A stretch of DNA of 6,158 nt from Acidobacteriota bacterium (GTDB taxonomy: Bacteria; Acidobacteriota; Terriglobia; Terriglobales; Acidobacteriaceae), in contig JAJXXG010000931.1 of assembly GCA_021781255.1 (NCBI GenBank), positions 1-6,158 of the forward strand, in the 5' to 3' direction. A model generated the notes under the pieces. That model saw only the letters and a program-made list of their open reading frames with translations, had not been told where the DNA came from and did no database searches. Both the position numbers and the translations under genes were made by a program. Below, piece by piece: positions 1 to 4,904 of this stretch; the first letter of the stretch is position 1; each line of letters starts with the position of its first letter.

Positions 1-230
1 TGGTACGTACCATCTTTGCCGTGGTCGCACTGGTCGGCCTGTACCTGACCTATGTGGGTTGGATCGCGAAGCCCGCCGAGCAGAGCCGGCCGGATGCCGC
101 TATCGAGGCATGTCTGGATGCTGGCAGGATTTCCTTCGCCAAGATCTCTGAGCCGAAGCGCTCGGAGGTTATCGCTGACCTTGGCAGCGTAGACGACTGC
201 TTTTTCTGCATACTTCACGGCTTTGGACAT
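1..230 (-). CDS. Possible 5' end of an unknown minus-strand gene (partial, runs off left edge)
   Basis: An ATG at 230-228 is preceded by a perfect AAGGAG Shine-Dalgarno at 244-239 with an 8-base spacer, the best ribosome binding site in the window. The frame stays open for 76 codons to the left edge. The N-terminus (MSKAVKYAEKAVVYAAKVSD, then NLRAL) looks like a genuine soluble, Lys/Ala-rich helical start without a signal peptide. The later part (from about residue 33) is less protein-like and lies antisense to a plus-strand frame with a membrane segment. The family is not recognised. Either the gene is real and partial, or only its first 30 or so codons survive at a rearrangement point. Confidence 0.38.
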   Translation of the reverse strand, partial: MSKAVKYAEKAVVYAAKVSDNLRALRLRDLGEGNPASIQTCLDSGIRPALLGGLRDPTHIGQVQADQCDHGKDGTY

Positions 231-260
231 GATTGCTGCTCCTTCGATAATTCCCGTTAA
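1..260 (+). CDS. Possible 3' end of a membrane protein gene (partial, unrecognised)
   Basis: This plus-strand frame is open from the left edge to a TAA at 258-260, so any real gene here would start outside the window. The first third reads as a convincing transmembrane segment (around FAVVALVGLYLTYVGW, about positions 14-63), followed by a charged stretch. Codons in this first third mostly end in G or C, as expected for a real gene in this GC-rich DNA. From about position 130 onward the translation becomes Cys-rich and implausible (for example CFFCILHGFGHDCC), and it lies antisense to the well-signalled start of a minus-strand frame. The upstream part may therefore be a genuine C-terminus that has been joined to foreign or antisense sequence, or the whole frame may be spurious. 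I do not recognise the family. Confidence 0.3.
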   Translation, partial: VRTIFAVVALVGLYLTYVGWIAKPAEQSRPDAAIEACLDAGRISFAKISEPKRSEVIADLGSVDDCFFCILHGFGHDCCSFDNSR

Positions 261-541
261 TGCGCCCCAGGGCGGATCTCGCCCGGAAGCTGGCCCCGGG
301 GACCGGAAACGGAGCTTCCCGGAGGCTAAAAAGTCATTTCAAATGTAAAGCCCCTGGCGGGTTGGCCCAAGCGGAGTGCAGCGAATGGCGAAAAAGGGAG
401 CTGGATGGCGATTAGCGGGTGGCGAACGGAGCTCATGCGGGTCGTTTTAGCTGGCCTCAAGTAGCAGCTGTTAAGGGCCTTAGAGCAATTCCATATCAAG
501 CTCGGCGCTGCGTGGCTTGGCCCCGGAATGATCCGGCTTAG
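261..541. other. Gene-free GC-rich spacer with inverted repeats
   Basis: I see no credible coding frame here. The left side (about 270-320) is rich in inverted repeats, listed separately. Between 386 and 433 the word TGGCGA occurs three times (386, 406, 420), with a loose direct repeat of TGGCGA followed by GGAGCT (386-402 and 420-433). A TAG at 539-541 closes the frame used by the receptor fragment just downstream, so no receptor N-terminus or signal peptide is preserved in this stretch. It may be decayed upstream sequence of that receptor, or the leader of the minus-strand frame that begins at 230. Confidence 0.5.
270..319. repeat. Nested inverted repeats upstream of the minus-strand start at 230
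   Basis: Two adjacent potential hairpins are visible. GGGCG (270-274) pairs with CGCCC (280-284) around a 5-base loop. GGAAGCT (285-291) pairs with AGCTTCC (313-319) around a loop that contains the palindrome CCCCGGGG (294-301). There is no T-run on either side that would make a standard intrinsic terminator. On the minus strand the structures would lie about 40-90 bases ahead of the ATG at 230, so they could be leader structure. On the plus strand they would lie just after the stop at 260. Confidence 0.4.
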
Positions 542-1047
542 TCTTCAATACCGGCTGGTTCAGTTGCAGCAGGCGCCAGGGTGACCTTGACGCAACAGGG
601 AACGGGCACCATCCGAGCCGATATAACCGAAAACAGCGGCGCTTTTAACATTCCCTCGCCGCCGCCGACCGGTTACTCCGTGTCGGGGCAGGCCCCTGGC
701 TTCAAGCAATACGTAGAAAACGTGGTCTTGCTGGCCGACCAGACGCGCAATATGGTTATCCATTTGCAGTTGGTTGAGGCCACGCAGCAGATTACGGGCG
801 AAACTTCCAGCATCCAGGGAAATACTGTCAGCCAGGAGCCAGTCAGGTGATCGAGCGTTCGCGTGGAGTAGATCTGCCTCGCAATGGCCGTAACGCCGCC
901 GATCTTGCGCTGTTGATTCCAGGCGCCGAGGCGATTGCAGTGAACTGCGCACGGCCCTGCCGGATCGGCAACAACCTGGACGGCGTAAATAATGAAGATC
1001 TGATGAACAATCTCACGCTCGACATCATCGTTGCGAATCCGCTCTGG
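542..1047 (+). pseudogene. Oar-like TonB-dependent receptor remnant, frameshifted, no beta-barrel
   Basis: This is a fragment of the large outer-membrane receptors of Acidobacteriota that carry an N-terminal carboxypeptidase-regulatory-like domain. In the first frame (542-850) the carboxypeptidase-like domain is recognisable: AGARVTLTQQGTGTIRADIT, SGAFNIPSPPP, APGFKQYVENVVLLADQT, then the linker EATQQITGE. That frame stops at TGA 848-850. Family similarity resumes in another frame from 835: ASQVIERSRGVDLPRNGRN is the usual xxGQVIDxxQIVDLPLNGRN plug-entry motif, followed by ADLALLIPGA, LDGVNNEDLMNNLTLD and NPL near 1045. A normal member has roughly 1000 residues or more, most of it beta-barrel; here nothing of the barrel, and no signal peptide, can be found. 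The sequence then runs into the 3' end of the convergent gene at 1048. I infer a dead fragment left by deletion or recombination, not a functional transporter. Confidence 0.8.
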
Positions 1048-2049
1048 CTAGGGCGGATTTGTAGCCACCTGGTTGACGACGCGCTGCACAAAAATCACGT
1101 GGGTATGGATTCGGCTTGCAATTGAAGGCACAAACTCTGTAATGAGGTTATCCACGGGCGCAGTCGCCAGGCCGACGCCGTACTCCGCGACGTCGGCGGT
1201 GAAGTGTGTCTGCAGTCCGGGGACGTAGAGATTCGAAATCGCGATATCGAAGACCGGAGCAACGATCTGGGAGTAGTTGAAGGTGTTGCTGCCGTTATCG
1301 CCGCTCTGCCAGAAGGTTTGCGCGATGCAGTGGAATACACGGCGCCGAATGCTCAGGTCGGGCCGCCGATGGTAGTGCGGATCGGTGTGGGTAAAAACAG
1401 GAATCACGAAGGTTCCGAAGAACTGGTCCGTCATGTCCTGGGTAAAGTTGGTGCCGCTGAGGTAGCCCCAGCCGCGCAGCCCAGGCCCGTAGGGCGTGTG
1501 CGAGTTGATTGTCACCTCAAAGCCCGCCTCGCCCACAATGGTGCCCAGGTTAAAGGGGTTGATAAGCTCGCTGAGCGCCAGGCGCAGCTTTTGCTCGGGC
1601 GAGAACCGCATCACATTCGGTCCCGTGACGAAACGCTCATACCAGTCGATGGCCGGGAAGTCGGTGCAGACCGTCGTATGCACGGCTTCGGCTCCGGCTG
1701 ATTTGTCGGTATCTCCCACACCCAGCACCGAGACGGCGCGCACGCCTCCCGTGGCCACCATGGACGCACCCGTATTTCTGATATCGCACGCGTCGAACGT
1801 TTTTTTTGCCTTTGCCGTGCCCCCGGTAGCGGAGACTGCCGCGTGTGGCAACACCGGGGGGACAGCTGGCTGTAGACCAGGCGTCGTCGCAGGCTGAGAT
1901 TGCCCCGCCAGGCAGGATGCCCCCGCGGACAGCGCGAGAGCGAGAGAGAATCTCAGAATCGAGCTAGGTATCCAAACTCCGGTATGCAAAGATCTTCCGG
2001 CCAACAGGCCACGGAATTTCCATTTGGACGGGAATGCGTGATCGTTCAC
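1048..2049 (-). CDS. Secreted/envelope protein of unknown function, acidobacterial type
   Basis: The frame is open from a TTG at 2193 (381 codons), but I place the start at the GTG at 2049-2047 (333 aa). A good promoter lies inside the longer frame at 2113-2141, a GAGG sits 11 bases before this GTG, and the extra N-terminus is not protein-like. A TTG at 1989 is a third option that would give a standard-length signal peptide. A signal sequence is evident (ILRFSLALALSAGASCLAGQ), followed by an Ala/Pro-rich linker. The mature part contains WYERFVTGP, LALSELINPFN, HTPYGPGLRGWGY, TQDMTDQFFGTFVIPVF, DPHYHRR, a GDNGSNTFNYS stretch, and a C-terminal ISNLYVPGLQTH with APVDNLITEFVPSIA and VFVQ/VVNQV-like ending. 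It resembles, from memory, uncharacterised acidobacterial proteins with a GYGPG...FF...PSLLHQDPRYF-like core; no biochemical role is known to me. Two Cys (in FDACD and TTVCTD) precede the conserved part and might form a disulfide. It is convergent with the receptor remnant and divergent from the gene at 2255. Confidence 0.75.
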   Translation of the reverse strand: MNDHAFPSKWKFRGLLAGRSLHTGVWIPSSILRFSLALALSAGASCLAGQSQPATTPGLQPAVPPVLPHAAVSATGGTAKAKKTFDACDIRNTGASMVATGGVRAVSVLGVGDTDKSAGAEAVHTTVCTDFPAIDWYERFVTGPNVMRFSPEQKLRLALSELINPFNLGTIVGEAGFEVTINSHTPYGPGLRGWGYLSGTNFTQDMTDQFFGTFVIPVFTHTDPHYHRRPDLSIRRRVFHCIAQTFWQSGDNGSNTFNYSQIVAPVFDIAISNLYVPGLQTHFTADVAEYGVGLATAPVDNLITEFVPSIASRIHTHVIFVQRVVNQVATNPP

Positions 2050-2112
2050 GGGCTCTGAAACCTCGCTGACGGAACGCGCCTCAGGCGCCTGTCGAGCAGG
2101 GTGACTCAAGCA

Positions 2113-2141
2113 ATCATCCGAGATGCCCTCTCTTGCGTCAA
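2113..2141 (-). promoter_or_regulatory. Candidate sigma-70-type promoter for the minus-strand secreted protein
   Basis: On the minus strand TTGACG (2141-2136, five of six matches to the -35 consensus) is separated by exactly 17 bases from GATGAT (2118-2113, four of six matches to the -10). Transcription would start near 2106, upstream of the GTG at 2049 and the TTG at 1989 but downstream of the TTG at 2193. It therefore argues for one of the shorter starts. This is consensus matching only. Confidence 0.4.
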
Positions 2142-2193
2142 TAGTAATTCCTGCGGTTCCCGCACTGCTCCCGGGCCATTGACTCTGACGCAA

Positions 2194-2254
2194 GGTAGAG
2201 CGACTTTTAAGTAGATAGAGTATTTTTTTCGGGAAAGCTCAAAGAGGTCGCGCG
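2194..2254. promoter_or_regulatory. AT-richer 5' region of the 94-aa gene and rlpA
   Basis: This stretch upstream of the plus-strand pair is visibly richer in A and T than its surroundings, with a run of seven T at 2223-2229 and a TAGAGT (2216-2221) that could serve as a -10. A TTGACT at 2179-2184 is too far from it for a standard promoter. The ribosome binding site AGAGG sits 7 bases before the ATG at 2255. The exact promoter cannot be fixed by eye. Confidence 0.3.
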
Positions 2255-2539
2255 ATGAGCACCAGCAAGCCTCCGAACTGGAATGAAGGCACGATTGGAC
2301 AGCGTATTGATGACGCCATCGAGCTCATTCAGAGGGAGCTGCACCACACCATTGCGTATGTGAATGATGCCGTCATTCCGCAGGTGCGGCGCGAGTCAAT
2401 TCAGGGACTGCGCTCGGCCGCTGAAACGCTGCGCAAACTTACCGACCGGTTTGAACAGCAGAGTTGCACTACTGCCGCGCCGGGTTCCGAACCCGCCAAT
2501 GCCGGTCCCCCCAACCCTACTGGAGAGCCTCGCCGTTGA
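2255..2539 (+). CDS. Small conserved-type hypothetical protein (94 aa), coupled to rlpA
   Basis: The ATG at 2255 follows an AGAGG ribosome binding site at a spacing of 7 bases. The 94-residue product has no signal peptide or membrane segment. Residues 1-15 contain PPNWNEGTIGQRIDDAIE, which begins a long predicted helix (about 13-68: IELIQRELHHTIAYVNDAVI, then QVRRESIQGLRSAAETLRKL) with amphipathic or coiled-coil spacing. A Pro/Gly/Ala-rich, probably disordered tail follows (about 72-94). It resembles small proteins I recall from Acidobacteriaceae genomes, but I know of no characterised member and assign no function. Its TGA stop overlaps the probable TTG start of rlpA in a TTGA arrangement, which suggests co-transcription and translational coupling. 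A role connected with the envelope or the divisome is possible from context only. Confidence 0.75.
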   Translation: MSTSKPPNWNEGTIGQRIDDAIELIQRELHHTIAYVNDAVIPQVRRESIQGLRSAAETLRKLTDRFEQQSCTTAAPGSEPANAGPPNPTGEPRR

Positions 2540-3363
2540 CCTGTTTCCCCTTTGAATGGAAAAATCCTTGTGGTCTACCGCGACCGGCATCGCTGGCTAT
2601 ACTTTTCCTCATTTCCGTGTTGATCGGGCTAACCGGCTGCCGTCACCGCAATGCGGCGCGCATCCCGCCCCAGCAATTGCCTCCTGAAGCGCAGCCCGGT
2701 CCTGTCGGCCAGCAGCCTTTGCCAGAACCAGGCCAGCAGACTGCGACGATCCCCATTACCCCTGCGCCGCCGGGCGGAGTAAGCTCCACCGATCTCCAGT
2801 TCATTGCCTCCCATCGGCCGGTCCTTAGCGAAGTGGGGTTCGCCACCTGGTATACCGCGCCCTATAAAGGGCGCAAAGCCGCAAACGGTGAGGTGTTTAG
2901 TGATGATGCGTTGACCGCGGCGCAGCGAACCTTGCCCATGGGCTCCCTGATCGTAGTCACAAATCTCAAAACCGGCCAGTCAAGCGCCATGCGCATTACA
3001 GATCGCGGACCATTCGTCGGCGACCGGATGATCGATCTGACCATCGCCTCAGCGAAAGCTGTTGGCCTTTACCGTGCCGGACTGGCGCGCGTGCGGATGG
3101 ACGTCTACGAGACGCCAAAACCCATCTACACCGGCGGACACTGGAGCGTGCAGATTGGCGCCTTTCACCGCGAGCGCGACGCGATGCGGCTGAAGAGCCA
3201 GCTGATTCAGCTTTACCCTGGCTCGAATGTCATTGAATTCCCCGGCGAGAACAGTTACTGGGTGCGCATTCGCCCGCCTGGAGACGATCGTAAGATGGCC
3301 GAGTACATTGCCCAGCACACGCAGCCGGTTGAGGGCAATGCGTATCTGACGCGCCTGGATTAA
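2536..3363 (+). CDS. rlpA: RlpA-type septal lipoprotein, putative lytic transglycosylase (DPBB + SPOR)
   Basis: Predicted lipoprotein of 275 aa if it starts at the TTG at 2536, which overlaps the upstream stop and has a GGAG 10 bases before it. Residues 18-35 are hydrophobic and end in the lipobox LTGC (Cys35). A Pro/Gln-rich spacer follows (about 36-95), then the double-psi beta-barrel: GFATWYT (from 101), AANGE (Glu119), LTAAQRTLPMGSLIVVTN (Gln130), ITDRGPF (Asp156), RMIDLT and a VRMDVYE ending. The SPOR domain occupies about 200-275 (GGHWSVQIGAF onward) and directs such proteins to denuded glycan strands at the septum. RlpA of Pseudomonas cleaves those naked strands. The spacing of Glu119, position 130 and Asp156 matches the Glu120/His131/Asp157 triad I remember for that enzyme, but position 130 is Gln here. 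The linker between DPBB and SPOR is almost absent. The start is uncertain: an ATG at 2464 gives an implausible N-terminus, and an ATG at 2556 is out of frame unless one A of the run 2560-2564 is extra. Tandem TAA stops occur at 3361-3366. Confidence 0.9.
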   Translation: MTCFPFEWKNPCGLPRPASLAILFLISVLIGLTGCRHRNAARIPPQQLPPEAQPGPVGQQPLPEPGQQTATIPITPAPPGGVSSTDLQFIASHRPVLSEVGFATWYTAPYKGRKAANGEVFSDDALTAAQRTLPMGSLIVVTNLKTGQSSAMRITDRGPFVGDRMIDLTIASAKAVGLYRAGLARVRMDVYETPKPIYTGGHWSVQIGAFHRERDAMRLKSQLIQLYPGSNVIEFPGENSYWVRIRPPGDDRKMAEYIAQHTQPVEGNAYLTRLD

Positions 3364-3369
3364 TAAGGC

Positions 3370-3383
3370 AAGGCGAAAGCCTT
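3370..3383 (+). terminator. Short GAAA-loop hairpin directly after rlpA
   Basis: AAGGC (3370-3374), loop GAAA, GCCTT (3379-3383): a 5-bp stem with a GNRA-type tetraloop, four bases after the second stop codon of rlpA. No U-run follows, so it is weak as an intrinsic terminator and may instead protect the 3' end of the message. Confidence 0.3.
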
Positions 3384-3552
3384 CATCGTAGTGGAGTCTG
3401 GGGAGCGATCACGCTGTTGCAGGCGGATCATGGTGGTGATTCTTCCCCTGAGTACTCTCTGGCCTGTCTAACTTGCGGGGCCGAGCAACCTCTACCGAGT
3501 GATGGAAGTGTGGAGTATTGCAGGGAGAGAGCGGATACTTCCCCTGCGAAGC

Positions 3553-3573
3553 GCCGGCTCTATGCGAGCCGGC
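3553..3573. terminator. Perfect 8-bp hairpin between convergent genes, candidate bidirectional terminator
   Basis: GCCGGCTC (3553-3560) and GAGCCGGC (3566-3573) pair without mismatch around the 5-base loop TATGC. The stem is very GC-rich and sits near the middle of the gap between two converging genes, where a shared terminator is expected. Neither strand has a T-run next to the stem, so it is not a canonical Rho-independent terminator. A regulatory or repeat element is an alternative. Confidence 0.45.
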
Positions 3574-3709
3574 CATCGCGGGTGTCTCCGCTCTCGAGTC
3601 ACAGGAACGTGGCAATTCTATGCGCGCCGGGTCTTGATCTTTAGGCCTTGGAATGCGCGAATGCCAGCAGTATTTCTCCTGAGGCTGCTTCAAAATCAAT
3701 TCAACCTGG

Positions 3710-4795
3710 CTACCGCAGCAGCGCAGACGCAGCCCACAGCACAGGTTCCTGTCCGTGGAAGTCGCCTGTTCGCCGCCTGCGCTGCAGATAATAGTCGAGA
3801 CTGTTGAACTTGTTCGTGCCCTCACAAATGTTGGTTACATCATTGTTCTGGTCGATAAAGCCTGTCACCGCAATCCATGCTTGGCGTGCGGCCGGTCCGT
3901 AAGTTGCGGCATCGAGCCAGCCGTTCTTAACACCGGTGATGAGCGCGAAGGTAAACATTCCGGAACTCGACGATTCCTCCCAAGCCTCGGGATGGTCGAT
4001 GAGTTGGCGCCACATTCCGTCTGAGTCCTGGTATTTGAGCAGAGCGGTCATCATCAGTTTGTAGCCTGCCATAATGCGCGCGCGCTGCGGATGATCGGCG
4101 GGAAGCGTGCGCAGCATCTCTGCCATGCCGGCGGCGATCCAGCCGTCCCCGCGGCCCCAGAAGAAGGGCACATCGGGCGCGTGGTAGAAAAGTCCGTTGG
4201 GTTGCTGCAGTTTGTCGAGATAGGCCACCATCTCATTGGCGTCGCGATCGAGATATTTGCGGTCGCCTGTAGCGCGGTAGGCCTCGATCTGAAGGATCGT
4301 AAGCATGTACATGTCGTCGATCCAGAAGCGCGTCTCATGAGAAAGCCCATCAGGCAGCGGATTCTCCCACTGCCGGTCCGCATAAGTTAGTCCATAGTCC
4401 AGATACTTCTTGTCCTTGGTCTGAATGGCAATTTCCAGAGGTACGATGCCAAAGATGGAGTCGTCGACGTGATCGCGATGGGGAACGAGAGCCTCTTCGG
4501 CGCCGCCGGGCATCAGGGGATCGAATTTCTTGATCAGCTTATCGCGCAGCTCAGTGTCGTGGGTTAGATCGGCGAACGTGAGTGCGCCGTACCACGTGCC
4601 GACTTCGCCGTAAAAAATGGTGCCGGGGTTGTGCTGGTGAGGGCTCACGACAAAGTGCTCTGCGAGAGCCTTGCCCACCTCTTGCGGAGAACGTCCCTTA
4701 GGCCAGTTACTGAAGTAGTCTTGTTGCGCCGCAAGCGGAATCGCCGCCGTCGACAGGAGCAGTGCAATTGTTGCAAACTTCAATTTCGTGTTCAT
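3710..4795 (-). CDS. Secreted GH105 family glycoside hydrolase (unsaturated rhamnogalacturonyl hydrolase-like)
   Basis: Predicted exported enzyme of 361 aa in the GH88/GH105 fold group. Characterised GH105 members hydrate and remove unsaturated uronic acid from the ends of oligosaccharides made by pectin or related polysaccharide lyases. The signal peptide is residues 1 to about 23 (KLKFATIALLLSTAAIPLAA before QQDYF). Family landmarks are: FYGEVGTWYGAL (61-72), HRDHVDDSIFG (106-116), RFWIDDMYM (156-164) with the likely catalytic Asp at 160/161, LFYHAPD with His205, FWGRGDGWIAAGMAEML (212-228), DSDGMWRQLID (257-267), WEESSSSGM (272-280), and the C-terminal PVLWAASALLR. Length and motif order fit a complete family member. 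The ATG at 4795-4793 is preceded by AAGGAA at a normal distance. A TAGAAT (4838-4833, minus strand) could be its -10, but no good -35 accompanies it. It lies 109 bases downstream of the phosphatase gene on the same strand. The exact substrate cannot be read from the sequence. Confidence 0.88.
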   Translation of the reverse strand: MNTKLKFATIALLLSTAAIPLAAQQDYFSNWPKGRSPQEVGKALAEHFVVSPHQHNPGTIFYGEVGTWYGALTFADLTHDTELRDKLIKKFDPLMPGGAEEALVPHRDHVDDSIFGIVPLEIAIQTKDKKYLDYGLTYADRQWENPLPDGLSHETRFWIDDMYMLTILQIEAYRATGDRKYLDRDANEMVAYLDKLQQPNGLFYHAPDVPFFWGRGDGWIAAGMAEMLRTLPADHPQRARIMAGYKLMMTALLKYQDSDGMWRQLIDHPEAWEESSSSGMFTFALITGVKNGWLDAATYGPAARQAWIAVTGFIDQNNDVTNICEGTNKFNSLDYYLQRRRRTGDFHGQEPVLWAASALLR

Positions 4796-4904
4796 GAGTT
4801 TTCCTTCCCTTGGCAGACTGGTGCGCGAGGCAATTCTAAATCCTTAATAGGCCGCTTTGGTTGATCGATCGCTGTTCTCGGCCGAGTCGGGAGAAGTTGC
4901 AGGC
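4796..4904 (-). promoter_or_regulatory. Leader between phosphatase and GH105 genes
   Basis: A 109-base spacer holds the GH105 ribosome binding site (AAGGGAAGGAA just before the ATG) and a TAGAAT at 4838-4833 that matches the -10 consensus in five of six bases. No convincing -35 lies 17 bases upstream and no clear terminator follows the phosphatase stop, so read-through and a separate promoter are both possible. Confidence 0.3.

Larger units (their letters stand above)
3364..3709. other. Convergent intergenic gap of 346 bases
   Basis: This lies between the 3' ends of rlpA and the GH105 gene. No coding frame looks protein-like: the longest minus-strand frame through it is His/Arg/Pro-rich and is an overrun of another frame of the GH105 gene. 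It holds two possible hairpins, annotated separately. The 9-base word CTTCCCCTG occurs twice (about 3444 and 3537). I see no tRNA, transposon end or recognisable small RNA. Confidence 0.5.

Noticed and set aside
386..433. Three TGGCGA words suggesting a tandem repeat or CRISPR-like array
   Set aside because: The copies are only 6 bases, unevenly spaced (20 and 14 bases), and the intervening sequence does not fit a repeat-spacer pattern.
560..952. 130-codon minus-strand open frame
   Set aside because: It is antisense to the TonB-dependent receptor remnant, whose family motifs are unmistakable. The minus translation is Arg/Leu-rich shadow sequence.
1204..1701. 165-codon plus-strand open frame
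   Set aside because: It is fully antisense to the better-supported secreted protein, which has a signal peptide and conserved-looking motifs. The plus translation is low-complexity and matches no family.
2464..2535. Upstream ATG start for rlpA at 2464
   Set aside because: It would add residues translated from another frame of the 94-aa gene and push the lipoprotein signal to about residue 40-59, which is not plausible for export.
3409..3825. 138-codon minus-strand frame crossing the convergent gap
   Set aside because: It begins inside the GH105 gene in another frame, is rich in His/Arg/Ser/Pro and shows no recognisable motif. It could be a decayed gene, but nothing supports that.
4862..4872. 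GATCGATC palindrome downstream of the phosphatase as an operator
   Set aside because: A short 8-base self-complementary word occurs readily by chance and is not placed convincingly relative to a promoter.
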